Positions 29,999 through 40,021 of a DNA stretch of 64,000 nt are shown here, piece by piece. This DNA is from an uncultured Clostridia bacterium (lineage in GTDB: Bacteria; Bacillota; Clostridia; Christensenellales; Borkfalkiaceae). A program made the position numbers and the translations under genes. Within the stretch, counting starts at the first letter, position 1. Each line of letters starts with the position of its first letter. Below the pieces are notes generated by a model. The model was not told the origin of the DNA. It searched no databases and worked only from the letters and a program-made list of their open reading frames with translations. Location: assembly GCA_947053655.1 (NCBI GenBank), contig CAMRTO010000004.1:1-64000 (forward strand), written 5' to 3'.

Positions 29999-30955
29999 TC
30001 AGCGTACGAATTTAAGCTTGTTTTCCACAATGCGCGCTTCGAATTTCAAACCGTCGTAAAGCTCTCCGTCAGCCTGGACCGTGCGTCCTCCGCCGAACGT
30101 GAACGTAACGCTTTTACACCTTGCCGCTGTTACCTGCTTCACCTTGTCAAGCTTACCCAGCATAAGCATGGTAAACGCGCCTATCAGCTTTATTTTGGAA
30201 ATATAATCTATTATAAGCACGTCAAGCATGCCGTCCGCAACGTTAGCCGCGGGGCAAACTTTTATGCCGCCGCCAATCTGTCTGCCGTTGCCCACAAGCG
30301 CGATAAGCCCGTGGCTGGTCTTTTCCTTTCCGTCGTAATTTACGGTGTAGTCAATACTTTCGAATTTGATAAGACTTTTGATAAAAGCCCTGAAATATGA
30401 CGACTTTTTCCTGCCGTCGCGGTCGTATACGCGGTTTAAAACGTCCACGTCTATGCCCGCGCCCGCCGCGTTTATCGAACGCAGTCCGTTGGAAAACTCT
30501 ATAAAATCCACATACCCCGCGCTTTTCGTCGCTATCAGCTTTGCCGCTTTTTTCACGTTGCGCGGTATCCCCGCCGCCGCGGCGAAATCGTTCCCCGTGC
30601 CGAGAGGTATAAGCGCAAGACAGTTGTTTTCGAAATTTTCGAACGAGTTAAGCACCTTATGCAAAGTACCGTCGCCGCCCATGACTATTATGCAGTTTTC
30701 TCCGCCGCCGCCCGTGACGGCTTTGGTAATTTCGCTTTCGTGACCCTTTCTTTCGGTCCTGTGTACGGTATAATCCAGCCCCGCTTCGGAAAATATTTTT
30801 TCCGCGGCTTTAAGCTTCCTTGCGTTTTTTCCGCGGAGCTTGGCTCCGTTTACGATGACGTGGTATTTCAAAAAAAGCTTCCCTTCCGTAAAAACGTATT
30901 GCCGCCTGCGCGGCGTGCTTTCAACCATTATACAACTTTTCGGCGACGATTGCAA
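29999..30955 (-). CDS. Diacylglycerol/lipid kinase family (YegS/DgkB-like)
   Basis: IVMGGDGTLHKVLNSF; LIPLGTGNDFAAAAGIP; true start probably MKYHVIVNGAKLRGK. Confidence 0.92.
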   Translation of the reverse strand: MQSSPKSCIMVESTPRRRQYVFTEGKLFLKYHVIVNGAKLRGKNARKLKAAEKIFSEAGLDYTVHRTERKGHESEITKAVTGGGGENCIIVMGGDGTLHKVLNSFENFENNCLALIPLGTGNDFAAAAGIPRNVKKAAKLIATKSAGYVDFIEFSNGLRSINAAGAGIDVDVLNRVYDRDGRKKSSYFRAFIKSLIKFESIDYTVNYDGKEKTSHGLIALVGNGRQIGGGIKVCPAANVADGMLDVLIIDYISKIKLIGAFTMLMLGKLDKVKQVTAARCKSVTFTFGGGRTVQADGELYDGLKFEARIVENKLKFVR

Positions 30956-31032
30956 TTATTTTGAAAAGTTGCCATAATATTATAATTGCAATTATTTGCG
31001 GAAGTTGGTATAATACAGTCGGGTAAAACTTT

Positions 31033-32376
31033 ATGGATATGGTTATTCCGCAAAATCTGCGCGCGTTGGCAGGGGCGTGTCCCTTTCCGCTGTATATAGT
31101 GGGCGGGTACGTGCGCGATTTTCTTGCAGGACTTAAATCCGAGAAACAGGATACCGATATATGCGCGCCCGTCGCGGCGGAAAAATTCGTCGCAGTTGCG
31201 CAAAGCTGCGGCGCATACGTCAACGCGGTTTACGCAAATACCGGCACGGTCAAGCTTTGCTTCGGCGCGGAGGAGTACGAATTTGCCTGCTTCCGCTCCG
31301 ACGAGTACGTGCGCGGAGTGCACGCGCCCGTCAAAACCTTTTTCACGGACGACATTTATGCGGACGCGCGCCGTCGGGATTTTAAGTGCAACGCGGTCTA
31401 TTACGATATAAAGCACGGCGAGTTTTGCGACCCCCTCGGCGGGATAGAAGATATAAAAAACAAAGTTATCACAACCGTAGCCGAGCCGGACAAGGTTTTC
31501 GGCGAGGACGGTCTGCGGCTTATGCGGCTTGCGCGTCAGGCGGCGCAGACGGGTTTTTCACCGTCGGAGGACTGTCTTGCGGGCGCAAAAAACAATGCGC
31601 GGCTTGCGGCAGACGTTTCCGCCGAAAGAATTTATGCCGAGCTTGCCGCAATTTTGCAGGCGGATTTAAGATACGGCGTAAAGGACGCGCATTACCGCGG
31701 ACTTGAAATTTTAAAAAGCACGGGCGTGCTTAACGTTATCCTGCCCGAGCTTACCCTCGGCAACGGAATGGCGCAGAATGAAAAATTTCACCGTTACGAC
31801 GTGTTGGAGCATTCTCTGCGCGCGGTAAAATACGCCGAGCCGTGCGTGCGGCTTGCGGCGTTGGTTCACGATATAGGCAAGCCATACTGCATGCGCGAAA
31901 ACGGCAATTACCACATGCACGAAAGGGAGGGGGCGCGCATTGCGCTTGCGGCGCTGTCGCGTTTGAAAGCCCCCAAAAAAGCTGCGGCGGAGGCGGCGGA
32001 GCTGACCGCGCTGCACATGTACGATATGCGTTGCGACGCGCGCGAAAACAAAATCCGCAAATTCATGGTAAAAAATTACGCCGTTTTAGACAAACTTCTT
32101 TTATTGAAGCAGGCGGATTATTCCGCTTGCCGCGACGATGCTTCTACCGCGCCGTGCGTGGAAAAGTGGCGCGGCATATACGGTAAAATGGTTGCGGAGG
32201 GCGTGCCGTTCACGCTTAAAGACATGAAAGTGCGCGGCGGCGAAATTATAGCGGCGGGCGCGCAGCCGTCCTCGGTGGGCGGGATACTGGAAAAACTGCT
32301 TTACGACTGCGCTGTCGGCGCGGTGAAAAACGAAAGAGAGGCGCTTTTAAAGCGTTGCCGCATTTATATCGGTTAA
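31033..32376 (+). CDS. cca: CCA tRNA nucleotidyltransferase / poly(A) polymerase-like with HD domain
   Basis: PFPLYIVGGYVRDFL, DTDIC, RRDFKCNAVYYD, ALVHDIGKP. Confidence 0.92.
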   Translation: MDMVIPQNLRALAGACPFPLYIVGGYVRDFLAGLKSEKQDTDICAPVAAEKFVAVAQSCGAYVNAVYANTGTVKLCFGAEEYEFACFRSDEYVRGVHAPVKTFFTDDIYADARRRDFKCNAVYYDIKHGEFCDPLGGIEDIKNKVITTVAEPDKVFGEDGLRLMRLARQAAQTGFSPSEDCLAGAKNNARLAADVSAERIYAELAAILQADLRYGVKDAHYRGLEILKSTGVLNVILPELTLGNGMAQNEKFHRYDVLEHSLRAVKYAEPCVRLAALVHDIGKPYCMRENGNYHMHEREGARIALAALSRLKAPKKAAAEAAELTALHMYDMRCDARENKIRKFMVKNYAVLDKLLLLKQADYSACRDDASTAPCVEKWRGIYGKMVAEGVPFTLKDMKVRGGEIIAAGAQPSSVGGILEKLLYDCAVGAVKNEREALLKRCRIYIG

Positions 32377-32403
32377 ATACAAATTCTGAAAAGGGAGAAA
32401 ATT

Positions 32404-33900
32404 ATGTCGAACAATACGAGAAGGGGCTTCAGTCCCGTACTGGCATTCATACTCGGGTTTTTGCTGGCTGTCGTGATATTGGCGGGCTCGGTTGCCGTAG
32501 CGGTTGCCGTAGCGCTGAATTACAAGCTGGATAAGATAAGCGCCAATAAGGATTCCGAGGGGAATTATATCTATATCAACGCCGACGTAAACAACGGCGG
32601 CGTGGGCACCGTAATGGATTTGGTCAAAAAGCTGGCAAGCATGGGTAAAAATTATTCCAACCTGTCGCTGGGCGAAATGGAGGAGGTTATCCCCGTAGTC
32701 GGCAAGCTTACGGACTCGCTCGAAAAGACGCTGTCGGAATTCGTCAAACTCGAAGAAGGCGAGCTTGAAGCAGTCAAATTCGGCGAACTGTCGGAGTTTA
32801 TAGGCGGAATAGTCGACAAGGTGGATTTGGTAAGCCTTCTGGACGCCCCGCCCGAAAACGCCATTCTCGCATATATGTGTCTGAAAGTTACAAACGTCGT
32901 AAACGATGCGGAGACGGGCGTATGGACGGCGAAATACAGGGACGGGCAAACCGTTCACGACTGCGTTATAGAGCTTGACGAAAACGGAAAACTGCAAGGC
33001 GGCTACTACCTTGAAGTCGAAGAAAAAATCGCTCTGCCGCCTATCAGTCTGGACAACGTTTCCCAACGCGCCAAGGGAGTCACGCACGATTTGACTCTGG
33101 GCGAAATTTTAAAAATAGACGACGGTGACAGAATACTCGGTTCGGTTAAAAATTCGACCATAGACACGCTTGCCGACGACTTTAACAAGCTTAGCGTGCA
33201 ACAGTTGTTTGCGGACGATATTTACGGGTTAGTCGACGGAGATGACGGCTCAGGCAAGCACGAACCGCTTTTTTATAAGGCGGTCGAAGGCGTAACGCCC
33301 TCCGCGGACCCCGTTTACAACGCGGATTATATTTACTATACGTTGGAGGACGACGGCTCTTATAAGCTTGCGGGCGGTTACGGCAAGCTTAAAGCGGCGG
33401 AATTTTCGGCAGGCACTTACTACACGCTCGGCGAAGGTAAAATTTTATTCGATTCGTCATTCGTATATTACGAACCGGCGGGAAGCGATTATGATTTGGT
33501 CAACGAGGGCGGCGACGACAGGGGAAGGTTGCCTTTTTACAGCGGCGACGCTTACTACACTTACGGCGCGCCTACCCCGCTATGGAAAATTTTGCTGTAC
33601 GTTGCCGAGGACGACGGCGTACGGCGCGAGCAGGTGTATTCGGTAAACAACATTACCGCAATGATAGACAACGTTACCAAAAACACACAGACAACGTTAA
33701 TGCGCGAGCTTCACGCGGCGGGCATACTCGTCTTCGACGACCCGACCGAGCTTGAAAGAACGCTTGTCTGGTACGAAAGCGGCGTCCGTCATGAGGAAGT
33801 AATAGGGGACATGACGCTTTTGGAGGTTATAAACGTAATGCTTTACGTTTCCAAAAATCCCACGGCGCTTATTGACCCGTCGCTTCTGCCTTCGTCGTAA
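32404..33900 (+). CDS. Hypothetical membrane-anchored protein
   Basis: N-terminal TM followed by ~450 aa extracytoplasmic region; SD upstream. Confidence 0.75.
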   Translation: MSNNTRRGFSPVLAFILGFLLAVVILAGSVAVAVAVALNYKLDKISANKDSEGNYIYINADVNNGGVGTVMDLVKKLASMGKNYSNLSLGEMEEVIPVVGKLTDSLEKTLSEFVKLEEGELEAVKFGELSEFIGGIVDKVDLVSLLDAPPENAILAYMCLKVTNVVNDAETGVWTAKYRDGQTVHDCVIELDENGKLQGGYYLEVEEKIALPPISLDNVSQRAKGVTHDLTLGEILKIDDGDRILGSVKNSTIDTLADDFNKLSVQQLFADDIYGLVDGDDGSGKHEPLFYKAVEGVTPSADPVYNADYIYYTLEDDGSYKLAGGYGKLKAAEFSAGTYYTLGEGKILFDSSFVYYEPAGSDYDLVNEGGDDRGRLPFYSGDAYYTYGAPTPLWKILLYVAEDDGVRREQVYSVNNITAMIDNVTKNTQTTLMRELHAAGILVFDDPTELERTLVWYESGVRHEEVIGDMTLLEVINVMLYVSKNPTALIDPSLLPSS

Positions 33901-33927
33901 AAATTAAGCGCGGCGGCGGTAAATTGT

Positions 33928-33956
33928 TTGACATGCGGAGATATTTATATTAAAAT
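33928..33956 (+). promoter_or_regulatory. SigA-type promoter for rpsF operon
   Basis: TTGACA-N17-TAAAAT. Confidence 0.8.
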
Positions 33957-33963
33957 AAAATAA

Positions 33964-34000
33964 CCTTGCATGCCGCTTTGTCGGTATGCCGATTAAGTCC
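33964..34000 (+). promoter_or_regulatory. Possible S6:S18-type rpsF leader
   Basis: GCATGCCG ctttgt CGGTATGC hairpin followed by CCGATTA upstream of rpsF. Confidence 0.35.
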
Positions 34001-34014
34001 GGGAGGTGAAAATA

Positions 34015-34299
34015 ATGAAAACTTACGAAATGCTTTACGTATTGGACGCCGGTTTGACCGAAGAGGCAAACGAGGCGCTCGTGAAAAAGTTCGAGGACGT
34101 CGTTGCGTCGTCGGGCGGTAAAGTCGTATCCACAGACAAGTGGGGCGTTAAAAAGCTTGCGTATTCCATCAATTACAAAAACGACGGCTTTTACGTTTTA
34201 ATGACTTTCGAAGCGGAAGGCTCGGTAGTTAAAGAGCTTGACAGAGTTGCAGGTCTTACTTCCGAAGTTTTAAGACGTGTTATAACTGCAAAAGATTAA
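34015..34299 (+). CDS. rpsF: 30S ribosomal protein S6
   Basis: MKTYEMLYVLDAGL...; rpsF-ssb-rpsR order. Confidence 0.97.
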   Translation: MKTYEMLYVLDAGLTEEANEALVKKFEDVVASSGGKVVSTDKWGVKKLAYSINYKNDGFYVLMTFEAEGSVVKELDRVAGLTSEVLRRVITAKD

Positions 34300-34309
34300 G
34301 GAAAGAAAA

Positions 34310-34723
34310 ATGAACAAAGTATTTTTGATAGGAAATTTAACCCGCGACCCCGAGCTTACGGAAACTACGTCGGGCATAGCGCTTTGCCGCTTCTCCATAG
34401 CGGTTAACAGAAATTATTCGGGTTCCGACGGAGAGAGGAAGACGGATTTCTTCAATATCGTGGCATGGCGCGGCTTGGGCGAAAACGTGGCGAGATACGC
34501 AAAAAAAGGCAATAAAGTCGCAGTAAGCGGCAGTATAGAGCTTCGCAATTACGAGGACAGTCAGGGCGTAAAGCGTACGGGCGTGGACATAGTGGCGCAG
34601 GACGTAGAGTTCTTGACGCCGAGGGGAACGACGGGCGACGGATTTAACGAAGCTCCCGCTCCCGCGGAAAAGAAAAGGGCTAGCTTGCAGGCGTTTGACG
34701 ACGACGGCGATATCCCTTTCTAA
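34310..34723 (+). CDS. ssb: Single-stranded DNA-binding protein
   Basis: MNKVFLIGNLTRDPELTET...DDDGDIPF acidic tail. Confidence 0.97.
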   Translation: MNKVFLIGNLTRDPELTETTSGIALCRFSIAVNRNYSGSDGERKTDFFNIVAWRGLGENVARYAKKGNKVAVSGSIELRNYEDSQGVKRTGVDIVAQDVEFLTPRGTTGDGFNEAPAPAEKKRASLQAFDDDGDIPF

Positions 34724-34744
34724 AATTCAAGGAGAATAATTATT

Positions 34745-35002
34745 ATGGAAGAAAATAAGACCGCGGCACCCGCAAAAAAGGTGTATAAAAGAACGCCGCG
34801 CAAAAAGGTGTGCGTTTTCTGTCAGGAAAAAGTGACGGAAATCGACTATAAGGACGTAAACCGTTTAAAGAAATTAGTTGCGGAAAGCGGCAAAATAATG
34901 CCCCGCAGAATGACGGGCACGTGCGCAAAACACCAGCGCGAGCTTTCGACCGCTATCAAGCGCGCGAGAGTGGCTGCTCTGCTTCCTTTCAAGGCGGAGT
35001 AA
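34745..35002 (+). CDS. rpsR: 30S ribosomal protein S18
   Basis: [11 protein letters not shown]...[43 protein letters not shown]. Confidence 0.97.
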   Translation: MEENKTAAPAKKVYKRTPRKKVCVFCQEKVTEIDYKDVNRLKKLVAESGKIMPRRMTGTCAKHQRELSTAIKRARVAALLPFKAE

Positions 35003-35019
35003 TTAAAGTAAAAATATTT

Positions 35020-35055
35020 AAAGCGGCGGACGGCAAAATTCGTCCGCCGCTTTTA
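35020..35055 (+). terminator. Terminator after rpsR
   Basis: AAAGCGGCGGACG gcaaaatt CGTCCGCCGCTTT. Confidence 0.8.
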
Positions 35056-35140
35056 TCTTTTTTAATCTTCAAGAAGATTAATTCACACAGGTAGTAGTTA
35101 CGCACTGAACAAAAAGAGTCGGTTGCAAACGGAGGGTATT

Positions 35141-35385
35141 ATGAAATTGATCGAAGCCATAGGATTAAGGTTGGATAATCTGATAAAAGCAAGAGGAAAT
35201 TTAACGGAATACGAATTGGCTAAACAGGCGGTATGCCGCGTTCGACCGTTTGGAAAATAACGCATCCCGATTTGACAAGGGTCAAAACCGTAAAGTTAGA
35301 TACGGTTTATCAACTTGCGGATACGCTCGGTCTTAATTTAAAAGAATTTTTTGACGATCCCTTATTCGACGATATAAGCGACTGA
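35141..35385 (+). pseudogene. Small XRE-type HTH regulator disrupted by one-base frameshift
   Basis: MKLIEAIGLRLDNLIKARGNLTEYELAKQA / GMPRSTVWKITHPDLTRVKTVKLDTVYQLADTLGLNLKEFFDDPLFDDISD* in adjacent frames. Confidence 0.75.
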
Positions 35386-35403
35386 CGGAAATTATGGACA
35401 GAC

Positions 35404-35438
35404 AAAATCTCCCGAACAAAATGTTCGGGAGATTTTTT
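35404..35438. terminator. Terminator hairpin
   Basis: AAAATCTCCCGAACA aaa TGTTCGGGAGATTTTTT. Confidence 0.8.
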
Positions 35439-35477
35439 CTGTTGATACGGGAAGTGCGCTTTTGCGCCGCCCCTTTT

Positions 35478-38400
35478 TTAATTTGCGGGAGCCAGCTCTA
35501 CAAGGAACAGGTTGGTACTTGTAGTATCTTTAGATATAGTATGGGTGCCTGCGCCCAGTTCTATTGTAACTTTTCCGTTGGCGCCCGTGTCATAAGATAC
35601 ATTATCTATTTTAACTTTTTTACCCGCCGTCATATAAAGGGTTAACGTCATGGTTCCGTTTGTGGTGAACGTTACGGAAGTGGAAGACTCCATCTTTAAG
35701 GCGGTCGTGTAAGTTACGCCGTTTATTGTAGCGCTCACCGACGTTTTATTGCCGCTTACCGTAAATTCCGAATTTTGATAACCGTCCGTTCCCGCCGTAA
35801 AGCTTAATTTTTTTGCCTGATTTGCAAGCTCGGTATATTTTGCCATAACGGCTTCGTATTTTGCGGCGTCTATACCCGCCTGCTGTGCGGGGGTAAGCTT
35901 GTCGTAAGCCGCCTTCAACGCCGCGCCGCTTTCAAGCGTTACGGTGTCTGCGGTAAGCGCGTCGAGCTTTGCGTTAAAGTCCGCAAGGTTTGCCGCTTCC
36001 TGTTCCGCCGCGGTTATTTCCGCAAGAAGTGCGTTAAGCTTTGTTAAACCGCCCGTTACCTTTGCATAATTCGTAACCGTCGCCTGCTGTGCGGGGGTCA
36101 ACGCCTCGTAAGAGGATTTTACGTTTCCGTAAGCCGTTATCTGTGCCGTTATAGCCGCCTTTCCGTTTGCAACCGTCCAGCCGCTTACGTCGGTCAACGC
36201 CGCTATATTGTTGTTTACGGCTATCGCCGCAACGTTTGCCCAATCCGCTTCCGCCGCGGTCAACGCCGCGTAGTTGCTAACCTGAGCCTGCAAAGCGGAG
36301 GGGAGCGCGTCGTATGCGTCGCGCGCCGCTTTGATTGCGGGATAACTGTTTTCGCCCACCGTGCCGATTGCGTTTATAAGCGTTTCCACGTTCTCAACGC
36401 AAAGCCTGTTGTACGCCGCCTGCGCCGCGGTCAGTTTGTCGCGCTGACCGGGGTAAGCCGCGTCGAAAGCGGTAACTTCTTCGGCTTTAAGCGCATTAAG
36501 CAAAACCAGTGCTTCATTTATAGCCGCTTCGCTTGAAAGGTTAACGCTTCCTATTGCGTTGATAGCGTTGTTCAAAGCTTCAAGCTTAGCCTTGGACGAG
36601 TTTGCCGTGGACTCGAACGAAAGGGAGGATATGGACGATTGCTTTAAGTCGTAACTGTAACAACCCACGCAAATCATGTATATTCCCGCTTCCAGCTCTG
36701 AGCTTACGGTTGCGCTTAACTGCGCTATTACCGTGCCGTTTTGCGAAATAAGGTAAGGTCCGCCGTAGTTGTCCGAAACGCCGCCTACGGTAACCTTTGC
36801 GGGGACCGCCAATCTGAAAATTACGAACTGACCTTTGCCTTTCGTGCTTTTAAGCGCGCCGCTGCTTACCGCGCCGTCGAGAATTACGCCCTTGGGCGGA
36901 GCTTTGAAGTCCACCGTAAGCGCTCCCTCGTCGGGTACGGGCACGGCTTCGGAAGGGGTTTGGTCGTTCATTAATTCCTTTACCGCGCCGGAAGCGTCCG
37001 CACCCTTGTCGGGGTTGTTTTTACCCCAGCCGTTACAGCCGGCGTATTGAACGGCTTTGGCTCTTGCCGTAACCGAGTCGTCCAATAAGCAGTCGCTTTG
37101 CTTGGTCTGCGCGTTATAGTAGAACAAAGCGGGGTCGGTGTCGAACGAAGATAAATCCTTACCGTTGAAATGTTTGCACGCGTTTGAAACCTTTTCATCC
37201 CTCGTTTTTACGTCAACCATAAGATTGTTGCCGAAGCAGCCGAGATAGGTGTTGTTCCAGGATTTGGCTTTGTCGTCCGCAATGTTTTTACAACCGAGGT
37301 AGTAGTTCGCTTCGCTGAAAATATATGCGTTTGCCCTTATCGAGTGAACGTAGCTTATATTCGCGCCCGTCGTATCAGTGGACACGTAGTTGTTGTAGAA
37401 ATGAATGTTCGCCTGCCTTGAAAGAGGTATGCGCGAGCCGCAGTTGTGCCACCAGTTGTGGTGGTATGTAATATTAAACTGCAAGCTGGAGTCGGAGGAA
37501 CCGACCAGGTTAGTCTTATGGCAGTCCGTAAAATAGTTGTAGGAGCAGGTGAAATATTCTCCGCGTTTGAAGTCGCAGCTTCCGTCGCCCTCCGCCTTGT
37601 CGCTTTCCGCGGGTTTGTTTTCGGGACCGACGTGTCCGTCGCCGGGAAGGAAGGTATTGTGGTGAACCCAGCACCTGTCGACGGAACCCGTTATTTTGCC
37701 GCCCTCCTGAACGCCTTCCATACCGATAGCGTCCTCTGGATATTTATCGAAGGTGAGGTTTCTTACCTCGAAGCTTTTGCCCTGACCGTTGACCGCGTCG
37801 GAGCCTGCCATGAAGTGGAAGCCCCAGCCGAGAATAGTCGCGTCCTCGCCGACGCCCTCTATGGTGACGTTTTTGAGGTTTTTCATACGCGCCATATGTC
37901 CGTTGTCGCCGACCGAGCCGCCCTCGTTAAGGCTGTTGTAAGCCGTGCAGCCCTCGGGCGTGGTGACTTTACCGATAAATCTTATGGCGATAGGTCTGTC
38001 AATGGACTTCAAGCCGAGCGAGTTGCCGTTTTCCGCCCAGGTGTTGCCTTTGTTACCCTTGCTGTCGGTCTTGGTGTATTGCGTATTGTTAAGCCACCAG
38101 CCTATTCCGCTTGCGTTTTTGCCGTTCCAGTCCGTACCGGGGACTTTAAACATATTCACGTCCTTATATGCGGCGCAAATTTCGTCCATGACCGTATCTT
38201 TGTTTTCGTCTGTTACGTAAATGACAAGCGCGTTGTCCTTTAAAGTTCCGTCGTCTTTATATGCGCCCACACCCTCGGTGTAATTAAAGTGCGCGTAACC
38301 CGAGCGGTCGTAAGCCGCAACGGAAATATTGCTTACCGTCAAAGAAGAACCGTCGGAAGGGTTTATTTTTACGTCGTATTCGCCCGCCGTAATGCCCAAA

Positions 38401-39218
38401 ACGTCTACGCGCGCCGTGGAAGAATCTTTTGCGCGGATAAGATATTTGTCGACTTTTGTCCAACTGTTTTCGCCCGCGGGAGAGTATTCCACGCTTGCCG
38501 AAGCGGGCGCACCCTCTTTCCACTCTACGTATAAACTTTCGTTATAAGCGCCCTGCGCAACAATTTTAGCGTCAAGAGGCTGCCATTTTGCAATTAATGT
38601 TATGTCGGAAGTTATTACGTTAGTGCTAAGGTCGAACTTTGCGCCGCCGTTATACCAACCGAGGAACTGATGCCCCGCCTTCTGCGGGTCGTTGGGCTTG
38701 AAGGCGCATTTTCCTTCTTCTACCGACTGCGCCGCAACTGCGGTTCCGCCGTCGGAGTTAAAGTTAACCGTGTACTTTCTGACCGTTTCGCCCCCGGAAG
38801 AATTTTTCCACTTCGCGTAAAGCGTCGTGTCCGCAGTTATTAAAGATGAACCCATGACAAACGGCGAAGCTTCGCATTCCCTGTCCGTGTACCAGCCCAG
38901 AAAAGTCGCGCCGGAGCGTTGAGGCGGGGCAACGGAAACGGTGCCGTTTTTGCTTATCTGCATATCGGGATAAGCCGCTTTGTCTACGTTTTCAAATTTA
39001 ACCGTATATTTAACGGACGGGTCCGGTTTTGCGGGATTCGACGGATCGGTCGGGTCCGAAGGTTCGTTCGGGTTTGTGGGGTCGGCAGGATTGTTGGTTT
39101 CCTCCTGACTGCCCTTGTCGGTGGTGGTGTCCTTTTTGCAAGCCGTTACGGAAAATGCGATTGCCGCAACAAGCAGAATAGCCAAAAGGAACCTGTAAGA
39201 TTTTTTTAAGATGTTCAT
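35478..39218 (-). CDS. Large secreted lipoprotein: InlB-type repeats + PL1-like pectate lyase + helical C-terminal repeats
   Basis: Lipobox FSVTACKK; FLGWYTD repeats; VRNLTFDKYPEDAIGME...DRCWVHHNTF...HHNWWHNCGSRIPLSR pectate lyase core. Confidence 0.88.
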   Translation of the reverse strand: MNILKKSYRFLLAILLVAAIAFSVTACKKDTTTDKGSQEETNNPADPTNPNEPSDPTDPSNPAKPDPSVKYTVKFENVDKAAYPDMQISKNGTVSVAPPQRSGATFLGWYTDRECEASPFVMGSSLITADTTLYAKWKNSSGGETVRKYTVNFNSDGGTAVAAQSVEEGKCAFKPNDPQKAGHQFLGWYNGGAKFDLSTNVITSDITLIAKWQPLDAKIVAQGAYNESLYVEWKEGAPASASVEYSPAGENSWTKVDKYLIRAKDSSTARVDVLGITAGEYDVKINPSDGSSLTVSNISVAAYDRSGYAHFNYTEGVGAYKDDGTLKDNALVIYVTDENKDTVMDEICAAYKDVNMFKVPGTDWNGKNASGIGWWLNNTQYTKTDSKGNKGNTWAENGNSLGLKSIDRPIAIRFIGKVTTPEGCTAYNSLNEGGSVGDNGHMARMKNLKNVTIEGVGEDATILGWGFHFMAGSDAVNGQGKSFEVRNLTFDKYPEDAIGMEGVQEGGKITGSVDRCWVHHNTFLPGDGHVGPENKPAESDKAEGDGSCDFKRGEYFTCSYNYFTDCHKTNLVGSSDSSLQFNITYHHNWWHNCGSRIPLSRQANIHFYNNYVSTDTTGANISYVHSIRANAYIFSEANYYLGCKNIADDKAKSWNNTYLGCFGNNLMVDVKTRDEKVSNACKHFNGKDLSSFDTDPALFYYNAQTKQSDCLLDDSVTARAKAVQYAGCNGWGKNNPDKGADASGAVKELMNDQTPSEAVPVPDEGALTVDFKAPPKGVILDGAVSSGALKSTKGKGQFVIFRLAVPAKVTVGGVSDNYGGPYLISQNGTVIAQLSATVSSELEAGIYMICVGCYSYDLKQSSISSLSFESTANSSKAKLEALNNAINAIGSVNLSSEAAINEALVLLNALKAEEVTAFDAAYPGQRDKLTAAQAAYNRLCVENVETLINAIGTVGENSYPAIKAARDAYDALPSALQAQVSNYAALTAAEADWANVAAIAVNNNIAALTDVSGWTVANGKAAITAQITAYGNVKSSYEALTPAQQATVTNYAKVTGGLTKLNALLAEITAAEQEAANLADFNAKLDALTADTVTLESGAALKAAYDKLTPAQQAGIDAAKYEAVMAKYTELANQAKKLSFTAGTDGYQNSEFTVSGNKTSVSATINGVTYTTALKMESSTSVTFTTNGTMTLTLYMTAGKKVKIDNVSYDTGANGKVTIELGAGTHTISKDTTSTNLFLVELAPAN

Positions 39219-39400
39219 TTTGTCTCCCCCGTCAAGCGTTGCTTAACATTATTATTATATCACGTGCTTTCCCAAAGGTAAATAAGGCAAAGAAAGAACA
39301 TATGTGCAATATGCACAAATTGAAAAAATCAAACGTTTTTTGTTAGAATTTTTCATTTTTTGGCGGTTGGATTATGGCCGACTATGGCAGTGCAAAGGGT

Positions 39401-39930
39401 AAGGGAAGATATTGCTCACTGCGTTTTGCGCAAAGATTCTTCACTGCGTTCAGAATGACAATGGGGTGCGCAAAGCATCGCTCCGCTCGCGCAGAATGAC
39501 AATGGAGTGTCATACTGAGGCTTGCCGTAAGGAGCGAAGCGACGGAATAGCGATTGTTGCGCACGGCGTCAATCGCGTCAGTATCTTGAAAGGCTTCTCC
39601 CTTGGGAGAAGCTCCGCATAGCGGTGATGAGGGGTTTTATGAATTCGCCCCTCATCCGTCTTGACCTTGCGGTCAATCCACCTTCCCCCAAAAGGGGAAG
39701 GCTGAAAGATTGTTCACTGCGTTTTGCGCAAAGATTCTTCACTGCGTTCAGAATGACAATGCGGTGTCATACTGAGCGTCAGCGAAGTATCTACAAGATT
39801 CTTCACTGCGTTCAGAATGACAGGATACTTCGCGCAGAATGACAGGATACTTCGCGCAGAATGACAGGATACTTCGCGCAGAATGACAGGATACTGCGTT
39901 CAGAATGACAATGGGGTGCGCAAAGCGTGG
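39401..39930. repeat. Composite repeat region (R1 units flanking R2; short tandem array at 39818-39900)
   Basis: Repeated TTCTTCACTGCGTTCAGAATGACA; tandem AGGATACTTCGCGCAGAATGAC. Confidence 0.93.
39592..39703. repeat. Dispersed multi-hairpin repeat R2, copy 2 (uninterrupted)
   Basis: Five consecutive hairpins; reverse complement aligns with 52320-52547 apart from the insertion. Confidence 0.9.
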
Positions 39931-39987
39931 TTACGGTTAAAAACTATAAAAAACGATACGTAGTTTCTCTTTTGTGTTGCATAAAAA

Positions 39988-40012
39988 AAGCCTTCCCGTA
40001 GGGGAAGGCTTT
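39988..40012. terminator. Terminator hairpin
   Basis: AAAGCCTTCCC gtag GGGAAGGCTTT. Confidence 0.7.
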
Positions 40013-40021
40013 AAAGACTTG

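Noticed and set aside
39818-39900. Regular ~22-nt periodicity suggestive of a mini-CRISPR
   Set aside because: Tandem copies of an R1 fragment with no unique spacers
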